Shown here: positions 18,107-25,920 of the stretch, one piece after another
Numbering within the stretch: the stretch's first letter is position 1
How the letters are laid out: each line of letters begins with the position of its first letter
Assembly: GCF_004214815.1 (NCBI RefSeq)
Contig: NZ_CP035926.1
Span: 992,001-1,056,000 of the forward strand
From: Aliarcobacter thereius LMG 24486
GTDB lineage: Bacteria > Campylobacterota > Campylobacteria > Campylobacterales > Arcobacteraceae
Direction: 5' to 3'
DNA length: 64,000 nt
Made by a program: the position numbers and the translations under genes
Notes under the pieces: model-generated
Told to the model about the DNA's origin: nothing
The model's database searches: none
What the model saw: the letters and a program-made list of their open reading frames with translations, nothing else

Positions 18107-19063
18107 TTATCTATTTATGTATTGTTGTTTAGTAGTGTTTGTTTGTTCTAAGCTTTTTAGTGCTTTTGCAACATCTATTGGATAGTCTGTTTCAAGAATA
18201 TCAAACCCTTCTTTTATGATATTTTGATATGAAGTATATCTATCTTTTTTATCTTTTATCTTGTCGTAAATTGGAGCTGCTGCTATCATGGTCATTACAT
18301 CTTCATTATGTAATAAATCTTTTAATTTTTTATTTTCATCTGTTATTTTATAGCCAACATAAGCTATTGCAATATTTTTCCAAGGGATACCTGAAGATTT
18401 ATACTCAAGAAAAGATTTTTCGTCTAATATCCAAGCACTAAATATAGTTCTTTTATCTAAGTTATAAAACTCTAAAGCTTGTTTTGCATTATGTACTGTA
18501 AAAATAGTACTTGTAAAAGCATTGTGTTTATTTACTAAGTCTATTTTTTGTTTTGCTGATACATCTTTTACATCTAAGTTAATAATTGTTTTACCTTTTG
18601 CCCAAACAATCATATCTTCTAAAGTATCTATATTATAGTTAGTAATATTTCCTTTTTTGTCTTTTAATTTACATTTTTTTATCTCGTTTAAAGTGAAATC
18701 TTTTATTTTTCCAATACATGTTGTTGTTCTATCTAGTGTAGCATCGTGAATCATTACTGGAATATTGTCTTTTGTAAGGTGTGCATCCACTTCAAATATA
18801 GCTGGATTTTTTTCAAGTACTTTTTTTATGGTGTAGATACTATTTTCTGGATAATTTTTCATCTCACCCCCCCTATGCCCACTGATTACAAAAAAATTAT
18901 CATTTTTATAGGTAAAAAAATCCTCAATTTCTTCTTGATTTTTAAAATCAATAGTATTTAAATCACTTTTCCAAAATAAAGCCATTATTACGATAAAAAT
19001 AGCTATAAAAAACAGTAAAGCTATATTTCGATTTAATATCTTAAACTTTATATTTTTTAGCAC
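18107..19063 (-). CDS. Membrane-anchored glycerophosphodiester phosphodiesterase
   Basis: This 318-residue protein has one N-terminal membrane helix (about 14-30) and a GDPD TIM-barrel with HRGG (63-66), YPENS, FEVDAHLTKDNIPVMIHDATLDRTT and NLDVK. These include the catalytic His pair and the Glu/Asp metal ligands. The family hydrolyses glycerophosphodiesters; here it may trim or remodel polyol-phosphate glycans or supply glycerol phosphate. The anchor implies action at or outside the inner membrane. Its start overlaps the MarR-type regulator stop by seven bases. A G7 homopolymer encodes part of HRGG, so frame slippage would abolish the active site. Confidence 0.88.
   Translation of the reverse strand: MLKNIKFKILNRNIALLFFIAIFIVIMALFWKSDLNTIDFKNQEEIEDFFTYKNDNFFVISGHRGGEMKNYPENSIYTIKKVLEKNPAIFEVDAHLTKDNIPVMIHDATLDRTTTCIGKIKDFTLNEIKKCKLKDKKGNITNYNIDTLEDMIVWAKGKTIINLDVKDVSAKQKIDLVNKHNAFTSTIFTVHNAKQALEFYNLDKRTIFSAWILDEKSFLEYKSSGIPWKNIAIAYVGYKITDENKKLKDLLHNEDVMTMIAAAPIYDKIKDKKDRYTSYQNIIKEGFDILETDYPIDVAKALKSLEQTNTTKQQYINR
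18866..18872 (-). repeat. G7 homopolymer within the glycerophosphodiesterase catalytic motif
   Basis: The plus strand reads C7, so the coding strand has G7 spanning the codons AGG-GGG-GGT for R64-G65-G66. In a genome this poor in G+C the codons AGG and GGG are unexpected, and the tract is the longest G/C run noticed in the window. Gain or loss of one G would shift the frame at the active site. Confidence 0.9.
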
Positions 19064-19365
19064 TTTAGCTTATCCTCTTCCATCTCACTTACTAGCTCAT
19101 CATACTCAGCTTTTTTTATAGCAATAAACTTCTCTGTAATCTCTATTTTCTCTTTGATACCTTTTGGCGTAAGTAGATATTTATATTGGATTTTATTTTC
19201 TGAGTTTACAAATCTTTGAGTTTTTATAAGACCTTTATCAATTAAGTTTTTAAGTACATAATTCATTTTTCCCAAGCTATAGCCTATCTCATCTGCTATT
19301 GTTCTTTGGCTTGTGACTTTATCTACACTTCTTAGAATCTTTAGTTCTATCTCTTCTTGATTCAA
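19057..19365 (-). CDS. MarR-family EPS-associated transcriptional regulator
   Basis: This 102-residue winged-helix protein has a helix-turn-helix at about 19-55 (SQRTIADEIGYSLGKMNYVL..LIDKGLIKTQRF), a YLLTPKGIKEK wing and a charged C-terminal helix. It matches the small regulators found at the head of exopolysaccharide operons. The start is TTG at 19365, supported by AAGGGGA about nine bases upstream. It is the first gene of the block running down through the flippase and LicD. A dyad at 19405-19425 beside a -10 box may be its own operator. Confidence 0.85.
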   Translation of the reverse strand: MNQEEIELKILRSVDKVTSQRTIADEIGYSLGKMNYVLKNLIDKGLIKTQRFVNSENKIQYKYLLTPKGIKEKIEITEKFIAIKKAEYDELVSEMEEDKLKC

Positions 19366-19397
19366 AATCTTAATTCCCCTTTAAAAATTGAGTTTGA

Positions 19398-19425
19398 AAT
19401 ATACAGTGTTTAATCTTTGAACACT
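19398..19425 (-). promoter_or_regulatory. Candidate promoter and operator of the EPS regulator block
   Basis: On the minus strand a TATATT -10-like box (19398-19403) is immediately preceded by the dyad AGTGTT-N9-AACACT (19405-19425). A 21-bp dyad abutting the -10 is a typical repressor site for a MarR dimer. The regulator gene begins 33 bases downstream. Confidence 0.5.
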
Positions 19426-19447
19426 CTTAAAATTTAATCTTAATTTT

Positions 19448-20548
19448 TTAATTTTTCTTAATATTATACTTATTCAAATACCACTCAATAGTTTTAACTA
19501 TCCCACTATCAAAGTTTTCATCTGCTTTCCAACCTAACTCTTGTTCTAGTTTTGTAGCATCTATTGCATATCTTCTATCATGCCCTGCTCGGTCTTCTAC
19601 GAATGTGATTAATTCTTTATAGCTTTTTATATTTGGAACTGAGGATTTATCCTCAGCTTTTTGATTTGCAGGGACTGAAGTCCCTGTTCCAAGTGGTACT
19701 TCTTTATCCAATATCTCACAAATTCTATTTACTATTTGAAGATTTGTTCTCTCATTTCTTCCACCAATATTATATGTATCTCCAGTTTTTCCATTATGGA
19801 AAACCAGATCTATACCTTTACAATGGTCAAGTACATACAACCAATCTCTTATATTTTTTCCATCCCCATAAATTGGAATTGGATTTCCTAAAAGAGCATT
19901 TCTAATAATTGTAGGAATTAATTTTTCATCATGTTGTTTTGGACCATAGTTATTTGAGCAGTTTGTAATAACTGTATTTAATCCATATGTTTCATTATAT
20001 GCCCTTATTATCATATCACTTGAAGCTTTAGAAGCTGAGTATGGAGAGTTTGGAGCATATGGTGTTTTTTCAGTAAACAGATCATTTGGATCAAGACTAA
20101 GTGTTCCATATACTTCATCTGTACTTATATGATGAAATCTACAATCTTTATATTCTTTTTTATAAGTAAATGGTTTCTCCATCCAATATTTATAAGCAAC
20201 ATCAATCAAAGTAAATGTTCCATTTACATTTGTTTGCACAAACACTCCTGGATTTTTAATACTATTATCTACATGAGATTCAGCTGCAAAGTGAATAACA
20301 CCTTTTATATCATATTCATTAAATATAAATTCAACTAATTCTCTATTACAGATATCACCTTTTATAAATTTATAGCGAGGATTTGTTTCACACTCTTTTA
20401 GATTTTCTAAATCTCCTGCATATGTTAAAAGGTCTAGGTTTACAAGATTATAGTTTGGATATTTATCTAAAAAATATGGCACAAAGTTTGAACCTATAAA
20501 TCCTGCTGTTCCTGTTACAAGTATTGTTTTATTATTATTGTTGAACAT
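19448..20548 (-). CDS. rfbB: dTDP-glucose 4,6-dehydratase with an in-frame palindromic insert
   Basis: RmlB makes dTDP-4-keto-6-deoxyglucose, step two of dTDP-rhamnose synthesis. The 366-residue protein has VTGTAGFIGSNF, HFAAESHVDNSI, HISTDEVYG, YSASKAS (YxxxK) and the DRAGHDRRYAID substrate region. Between VPL and KSYKELITF it carries about 20 extra residues (GTGTSVPANQ...SSVPNI) that ordinary RmlB proteins lack; they are encoded by a pair of palindromes at 19635-19690. The insert lies in a surface loop near the C-terminal domain, so activity may be kept. It starts two bases after the KilA-N gene stop in transcript order. Confidence 0.94.
   Translation of the reverse strand: MFNNNNKTILVTGTAGFIGSNFVPYFLDKYPNYNLVNLDLLTYAGDLENLKECETNPRYKFIKGDICNRELVEFIFNEYDIKGVIHFAAESHVDNSIKNPGVFVQTNVNGTFTLIDVAYKYWMEKPFTYKKEYKDCRFHHISTDEVYGTLSLDPNDLFTEKTPYAPNSPYSASKASSDMIIRAYNETYGLNTVITNCSNNYGPKQHDEKLIPTIIRNALLGNPIPIYGDGKNIRDWLYVLDHCKGIDLVFHNGKTGDTYNIGGRNERTNLQIVNRICEILDKEVPLGTGTSVPANQKAEDKSSVPNIKSYKELITFVEDRAGHDRRYAIDATKLEQELGWKADENFDSGIVKTIEWYLNKYNIKKN
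19635..19690. repeat. REP/BIME-like pair of inverted palindromes inserted inside rfbB
   Basis: Two similar 23-bp units face each other around a 10-bp spacer. Each unit starts with GGAAC and then forms a perfect hairpin: CTGAGGAT/ATCCTCAG at 19639-19656 and CAGGGACT/AGTCCCTG at 19669-19686. The outer ends GGAAC (19635-19639) and GTTCC (19686-19690) are inverted. The arrangement, a short fixed head plus a hairpin in two opposed copies, is like REP/BIME elements. It is translated in frame as extra residues of RfbB. No second copy or transposase was seen in this window. Confidence 0.75.
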
Positions 20549-20549
20549 T

Positions 20550-21371
20550 TTATTTTCCTAATTTTTTTATAGTTGGATTATTTATTAAAGATTTCATCTG
20601 AGATATTGCCATACTATTTAGCACTAGCAATCTATCAGCTTGTTGGATACCTTGCTTTATAAGTTCTGCATTTACACTTTCCATATTTGAAAGCACGATA
20701 AGCTGTTCTACACTTGCATAATCTCTTATATTTCCATCTTGCTTTGGATTATTTTCTCGCCACTCTTTTGCTGTTTGTCCAAATAGTGCAATATTTAATA
20801 CATCAGCTTCAGTTGCATATACAAATCCATCTTTTGGTTTTGAAAGTATATTTGGTACAAGATGCTCTTTTATAGCATCTGTGTGGATTTTATAATTTAT
20901 TTTAGAAAGGCTTCTGCTCAAGTTCCATTCTAATGATTTATTTTCTATCTCTTCATTTTTGAGTCTTTGAAACTCTTTGATTAAAAATAGTTTAAATTCA
21001 GCACTAATCCAACTAGCAAACTCAAACGCTATATCTTTATGAGCAAAAGTTCCACCATATCTTCCTGATTTACTTATAATTCCTATTGCATTTGTTGTTT
21101 CAATCCATTTCACAGGTGACATTGTAAAACTATTAAGACCTGCAGAATTTTTAAACCCGTCGAATTCGACCCCTTTAAAATCTGGATTATTTATTTGTTC
21201 CCAAAGCCCTAAAAACTCTATAGTATTTTTATTTCTTAACCAATTTTTCACAACATCTTTAGGTTCATCTACATTTTTTGCTTTTGCAATATCTGTAAGA
21301 GATATAAAATCCTCTTTTTCGTGTTGACGAATAGAGATTAAAGTTTCTTGAACAATGAGTTTGTTATTCAT
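20550..21371 (-). CDS. KilA-N domain protein inside the rhamnose operon
   Basis: This 273-residue protein matches KilA-N family DNA-binding proteins known from phages and bacterial genomes. It has FISLTDIAKAKN, a VVKNWLRNKNTIEFLGLWE segment, SPVKWIETTNAIGIISKSG and GTFAHKDIAFEFASWIS in the first 150 residues. The C-terminal half is helical and unassigned. It overlaps rfbD by four bases and is two bases from rfbB, so it is co-transcribed and coupled to dTDP-rhamnose genes with which it has no known biochemical link. A phage-derived passenger or local regulator are both possible. Confidence 0.88.
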   Translation of the reverse strand: MNNKLIVQETLISIRQHEKEDFISLTDIAKAKNVDEPKDVVKNWLRNKNTIEFLGLWEQINNPDFKGVEFDGFKNSAGLNSFTMSPVKWIETTNAIGIISKSGRYGGTFAHKDIAFEFASWISAEFKLFLIKEFQRLKNEEIENKSLEWNLSRSLSKINYKIHTDAIKEHLVPNILSKPKDGFVYATEADVLNIALFGQTAKEWRENNPKQDGNIRDYASVEQLIVLSNMESVNAELIKQGIQQADRLLVLNSMAISQMKSLINNPTIKKLGK

Positions 21372-22234
21372 CTTCTTTCACCTAATCTTACTAAACAATC
21401 GTCCAATCCATCTTTCCAATATGGTATTTCTATATTAAATCTTGATTTTATCTTACTTTTATTTAAAAGTGAGAAATGTGGTCTTTTTGCAGGAGTTGGA
21501 TACTCAAATGTTTCTATTGGATTTATTTTACAATCTAATTTTGCCATTCTCATAATCTCTTTTGCAAAGTCATACCAAGATAAAACTCCTTCATTTGAAT
21601 AGTTATAAATTTCTACTTTAGAATTTTCTATTTTAGGAATAATATTTAAAATTGTAAGTGCTAAATCTTTTGCATAAGTTGGAGTTCCTACTTGATCAAA
21701 TATTACACCTAACTCTTTTTTATCATGTCCTAGTCTTAACATTGTTTTTACAAAATTATTTCCATAGTATGAATAAACCCATGAAGTTCTTATAATAATA
21801 GAATTTAATGGATTTATATTTAAGAGTTCAAGATCACCATCAAGTTTTGTTTTACCATAAACTCCTTGTGGATTTGTTTGAAACTCTTCAATATATGGTT
21901 TATGGTTTTTCCCATCAAATACATAATCTGTACTTATATGAATTAGTTTTATATTTAACTCTTTAGATACAATTGATAGCTTTTTAACTGCTTTTCTATT
22001 TACTAAATCTGCATTATCTATATCACTCTCAGCTTTATCCACTGCTGTATATGCTGCACAATTAATAATCACATTTATATTATTTTCATTACAAAAATTT
22101 CTTATATTTTCTTTATTTGTAATATCAAAATCATCTCTTGATGTAAAATAGAAATTATAAGAGTAATTTGTAGAAAGCTCTTTTATTTCACTTCCTACTT
22201 GTCCATTTGAACCAGTTACTAAGATATTAAGCAT
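21368..22234 (-). CDS. rfbD: dTDP-4-dehydrorhamnose reductase
   Basis: RmlD carries out the last step, NAD(P)H reduction to dTDP-L-rhamnose. The 288-residue SDR-type enzyme has VTGSNGQVGSEI, NCAAYTAVDKAE, STDYVFDG, YGKTKLDGD (YxxxK) and RTSWVYS. Its start overlaps the rfbC stop by eight bases. It appears intact, in contrast to rfbA at the head of the same operon. Confidence 0.94.
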   Translation of the reverse strand: MLNILVTGSNGQVGSEIKELSTNYSYNFYFTSRDDFDITNKENIRNFCNENNINVIINCAAYTAVDKAESDIDNADLVNRKAVKKLSIVSKELNIKLIHISTDYVFDGKNHKPYIEEFQTNPQGVYGKTKLDGDLELLNINPLNSIIIRTSWVYSYYGNNFVKTMLRLGHDKKELGVIFDQVGTPTYAKDLALTILNIIPKIENSKVEIYNYSNEGVLSWYDFAKEIMRMAKLDCKINPIETFEYPTPAKRPHFSLLNKSKIKSRFNIEIPYWKDGLDDCLVRLGERR

Positions 22235-22802
22235 AATAATTTATTCCATATTCAAACAAATCATTTGTTTCATTTAGTTTTGCTTGTTTTGTATCTTTTA
22301 CAGATAAATTTAACTCTTCTTTTTTTAATATCCAATCTATATTTAAAGCTTCATCATCAAAAGCTATCCCTCTATCACATTCAGGACTATAATAACTATC
22401 TACTTTATATGCAAATATTGTGTTATCTTCAAGAACTACAAATCCATGTGCAAAGCCTCTTGGAACTAGAAGTTGTTTTTTATTCTCTGCACTTAAAAGA
22501 ACTGCAACATATTTCCCAAATGTTGGAGAACCTTTTCTAATATCAACTGCAACATCTAGAACTTTTCCATGAATTACTCTTACAAGTTTTGTTTGTGCAT
22601 GAGGTGGAAGTTGATAGTGTAATCCTCTTAAAACTCCTTTAGAAGATTTACTTTCATTATCTTGGCAAAAATTTATTTTATATCCTAAAAACTCTTCAAG
22701 TTTATTACTCACAAATGTTTCTACAAAATACCCTCTAGAATCTCCATGAACTTTTGGTTCAATAATTACTACATCTGGAATATCTGTTCTTGTAAACTGC
22801 AT
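22227..22802 (-). CDS. rfbC: dTDP-4-dehydrorhamnose 3,5-epimerase
   Basis: RmlC epimerises the 4-keto-6-deoxy sugar at C3 and C5. The 191-residue cupin has PKVHGDSRGYFVETF, LRGLHYQLPP with the catalytic His, QTKLVRVIHGKVLDVAVDIR, and VPRGFAHGFVVLED. The C terminus is complete. It lies one base downstream of rfbA and overlaps rfbD. Confidence 0.95.
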   Translation of the reverse strand: MQFTRTDIPDVVIIEPKVHGDSRGYFVETFVSNKLEEFLGYKINFCQDNESKSSKGVLRGLHYQLPPHAQTKLVRVIHGKVLDVAVDIRKGSPTFGKYVAVLLSAENKKQLLVPRGFAHGFVVLEDNTIFAYKVDSYYSPECDRGIAFDDEALNIDWILKKEELNLSVKDTKQAKLNETNDLFEYGINYYA

Positions 22803-22803
22803 A

Positions 22804-23694
22804 TTATTTCATCTTTTTTGCTTGATTTGCTCTTGATATTAAATATTGACCATATTGATTTTTCTTTAAAGGTTCAGCTAGTTCAAGAAGTTTTTCTTTT
22901 GTTATATATCCCATTTCATATGCTATCTCTTCAAGACAAGCTACTTTTAAAGATTGTCTATTTTCAATTGTTTGAATAAATGATGATGCTTCAAGTAAAC
23001 TTTCATGAGTTCCTGTATCAAGCCAAGCATATCCTCTTCCCATTAGTTCTACTTTTAATCTATTTTCATTTAGATAATCTTGATTTAAAGTAGTGATTTC
23101 AAGTTCACCACGATCACTTGGTTTTACATTTTTAGCTTTTTTAACTACATCATTTGGATAAAAATACAATCCTACAACAGCATAATTTGATTTAGGATTT
23201 TTTGGTTTCTCTTCAATAGATATTACATCACCATTTTCATTAAACTCTGCAACCCCATATCTTTCAGGATCTTTTACATAATATCCAAATACTGTTGCTT
23301 TGTTTTCATCTTTAATATTTTTTATACTTTGAGATAAAAGCTTTGTTAATCCATGACCATAAAATATATTATCACCTAAAACCAAACAAGCATCATCTCC
23401 ATCTAAAAACTCTTCTCCTAGAATAAATGCTTGTGCTAATCCATCTGGATTTGCTTGAACAACATATTCAAATCTCATTCCAAGTTCACTTCCATCTCCT
23501 AAAAGATTTATAAAACTTTGTTGATCTTGTGGTGTTGTTATAATAAGAACTTCTTTAATTCCTGCTAGCATTAAAACGGAAAGTGGATAATATATCATAG
23601 GTTTATCATATATTGGAACTAATTATTTACTTACACCTTTTGTGATTGGATAAAGCCTTGTTCCGCTTCCTCCTGCTAATATTATGCCTTTCAT
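22804..23694 (-). pseudogene. rfbA: Glucose-1-phosphate thymidylyltransferase interrupted by an in-frame stop at codon 24
   Basis: RmlA would make dTDP-glucose, the first step to dTDP-rhamnose. The frame starts at 23694 after AAAAGGTAAA with [19 protein letters not shown], and continues in the same frame to a normal C terminus, 296 codons in all. Codon 24 (23623-23625) is TAA where relatives have CAA for the glutamine of SKQLxPIYDKP. A restart at the ATG at 23598 would lose the GGSGTRL nucleotide-binding loop and should be inactive. All other motifs ([21 protein letters not shown]) are well preserved, so the loss is recent, or the base is a sequencing error. Confidence 0.9.
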
Positions 23695-23729
23695 TTTACC
23701 TTTTCCCCCATGTATTAATCAAAACCTGA

Positions 23730-23735
23730 ATTATA
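23730..23735 (-). promoter_or_regulatory. -10 box of the rhamnose operon
   Basis: TATAAT on the minus strand, 36 bases before the rfbA start codon, in the short gap after glyS. No clear -35 box is seen, as is common in Campylobacterota. Confidence 0.55.
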
Positions 23736-23753
23736 TTAGATAATAACTTAAAC

Positions 23754-25769
23754 TTATATCGTTATTTCCCTAATATCAGCAATATTCCTAAATCCTAAAT
23801 ATACTTTTGCAATAAGATTCTTTCTATTTTGTTTTATTTTTTCATCTTCATGATTTACAAAAACTTTCTCAAAAAACTCATCTAGTTTTGGTTTCAAGGC
23901 AAATAGTTCATCTATCTCTTCTTCAAAAGATTTAAACTCTTTATCATTTATTTTTATAAATGAATTATATAACTCTCTCTCTTCATCTTGTAAAAAAAGT
24001 TTTTCATCTATTTCTAAAGTGTTACAAAGTTCTACATCTTTTACAATATTTGCAACTCTTTTAAATGTTGCACTATACTCTTTGAAACTATCACTTTCAA
24101 CTATTGGGTTTAGTGCTGTTACTTTTTGATACATTTTATATATATTTGATTCATCACTAGCTAAAACTGCTTTTAGTACACTTGGATTTACATCAAAAAT
24201 TTTATAAAATCTCTCTTCTATAAAATCATTTAAGACTTTTAAATCTAAGTTTTTATATAAGTTTCCTAAATCTTCAAAAATCTCTTTGTAATCTATATTT
24301 AGCTTATGTTCTATTGCAATTTTCACAATTCCAAGTGCTGCTCTTCTTAGAGCAAAAGGATCTTTTGAACCTGTTGGAATTTTTCCAGCAGAAAAAAGTG
24401 CCATAAGATTATCTATTTTATTTGACATTGCAACAATACTTGAGAAAATTGTACTTGGAAGTTCACTATTTTCACCACTTGGCAAATATTGCTCTTTTAA
24501 AGCCAAAGATATTTTATAATCATATTTCTCTATTTTTGAGTAGTAATATCCCATAAGTCCTTGAAGTTCTGTAAACTCATAAACCATTTCACTCATCAAG
24601 TCAGCTTTTGAAAGCATAACTGCTTTTTCTAAAAGCTCTTTTTCATCTATATTTAACTTATCTGCTAAATATGATGCTATTTTTGCTTCTCTTTGGCATT
24701 TATCATAAACTGTTCCTAAACCTTCAACGAATAAAAGATTTTTTAATCCATCATTTTTTAAACCATTTTTTATATCATTTTTATAAAAAAACATTGCATC
24801 AGCCAATCTTGGTCTTAAAACTTTTTCATTTCCAGCTATTATATATCCAAAATCATCTGTCAAAGCATTTGAAACAACTACAAAATTGTTTAAAAGCTTA
24901 TTATCTTTATAAACTGCAAAATATCTTTGGTTTTCTTTCATAGAAGTTACTATTACTTCACTTGGAAGCTCCAAAAACTCTTCATCAAATTTTCCTAAAA
25001 GTGCCGTTGGATACTCTGTAATCGCTACAACTTCATCTAATAAAGCTAAATCCAACTCCACTTGAATACTATGTTTAGCTTCAATATTTTTGATTTGTTC
25101 TAAAATCTTTTTTCTTCTCTCATCTTGATATAAAACAACACCATATTTATCAAGTTTACAAAAATAATCTCCACAATTTGAAAAAGAAAACGGCTCATAA
25201 CTCTCCATTCTATGTCCAAAAGAGATATTTTCTGATTTTACTCCAAAAAGTTCTCCATCTATAAGCTCATTATCAAGCATCATAGAAAAAAATCTAATAG
25301 GTCTTATAAAGCTATCCGTTCTACTTCCCCATCTCATAGATTTTCCAAAATTTAGTGAAGCTATAAACTCATTTACCATATCATTTAAAAGTTCTTTAGA
25401 AAAAACTCCTTCAACTCTATTTTTATAATATAAAACTTCGCCTTTTCCAAAATCTTTGAACTCTAAATCTTCTACTTCTACACCACATTTTTTTGCAAAT
25501 CCATTTGCAGCTGGTGTAAACTTTCCATCTTTAAAAGCAATAGCCTTTGGAGCTCCAATATTCTCAATCTCACTATCTTCTTGCTTTACTTGAAATTCTC
25601 TATGCCATAAAACCAATCTTCTTGGAGTATAAAATAGTTCAAAACCACAAAGCAATCTATTTTTTTCTAAAATATCACTCCATTTTTTTTCAATATTTTT
25701 TAACTCTTGTAAAAATGGAATAGCTGGTAACTCTTCAACTCCAATCTCTATTAAAAGTGGTTTAAGCAT
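23754..25769 (-). CDS. glyS: Glycyl-tRNA synthetase beta subunit
   Basis: This is the beta chain of the alpha2-beta2 glycyl-tRNA synthetase, needed for tRNA recognition. The protein of about 671 residues starts with MLKPLLIEIGVEELPA, the usual N terminus of the family, and has MRWG...FIRPIRF and GSKDPFALRRAALGIVKI. The start at 25769 is preferred over 25805 because AAGGAAG stands just upstream and the family begins there. The glyQ gene is not in the window. It overlaps a small membrane-protein gene upstream by eight bases. Confidence 0.95.
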   Translation of the reverse strand: MLKPLLIEIGVEELPAIPFLQELKNIEKKWSDILEKNRLLCGFELFYTPRRLVLWHREFQVKQEDSEIENIGAPKAIAFKDGKFTPAANGFAKKCGVEVEDLEFKDFGKGEVLYYKNRVEGVFSKELLNDMVNEFIASLNFGKSMRWGSRTDSFIRPIRFFSMMLDNELIDGELFGVKSENISFGHRMESYEPFSFSNCGDYFCKLDKYGVVLYQDERRKKILEQIKNIEAKHSIQVELDLALLDEVVAITEYPTALLGKFDEEFLELPSEVIVTSMKENQRYFAVYKDNKLLNNFVVVSNALTDDFGYIIAGNEKVLRPRLADAMFFYKNDIKNGLKNDGLKNLLFVEGLGTVYDKCQREAKIASYLADKLNIDEKELLEKAVMLSKADLMSEMVYEFTELQGLMGYYYSKIEKYDYKISLALKEQYLPSGENSELPSTIFSSIVAMSNKIDNLMALFSAGKIPTGSKDPFALRRAALGIVKIAIEHKLNIDYKEIFEDLGNLYKNLDLKVLNDFIEERFYKIFDVNPSVLKAVLASDESNIYKMYQKVTALNPIVESDSFKEYSATFKRVANIVKDVELCNTLEIDEKLFLQDEERELYNSFIKINDKEFKSFEEEIDELFALKPKLDEFFEKVFVNHEDEKIKQNRKNLIAKVYLGFRNIADIREITI

Positions 25770-25920
25770 CTTTTTCTTCCTTATTTTGGTTTTCTTTTTT
25801 CTCATTCTCTTCTAGTCTATCTGTATGCTTTTTTATCTGTTGTCTATTAAAATTTATCACAAACATTGCAAGCATAAATATAAAAAGAGCTAATATTACA
25901 AAATCTAAAATCTCTTTCAT
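25762..25920 (-). CDS. Small single-pass membrane protein upstream of glyS
   Basis: This 52-residue frame starts at ATG 25920 after AGGAGAG, overlaps the preceding gene as ATGA, and ends eight bases inside glyS. It has one membrane helix (about residues 7-23: FVILALFIFMLAMFVI) followed by a strongly charged tail with RQQIKKHTDRLEENEKKE. The two overlaps and the good ribosome site argue that it is a real operon member. Its function is unknown. Confidence 0.7.
   Translation of the reverse strand: MKEILDFVILALFIFMLAMFVINFNRQQIKKHTDRLEENEKKENQNKEEKDA

Noticed and set aside
21155-21180. GTCGAATTCGAC palindrome inside the KilA-N gene
   Set aside because: It encodes a KGVEFDGF stretch that looks typical of the family, so the palindrome is probably a coding coincidence; the wider arms do not pair.
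22804-23598. A shorter functional rfbA starting at ATG 23598
   Set aside because: This would lack the N-terminal nucleotide-binding loop, and the missing part is present and in frame just upstream, separated only by a TAA codon.
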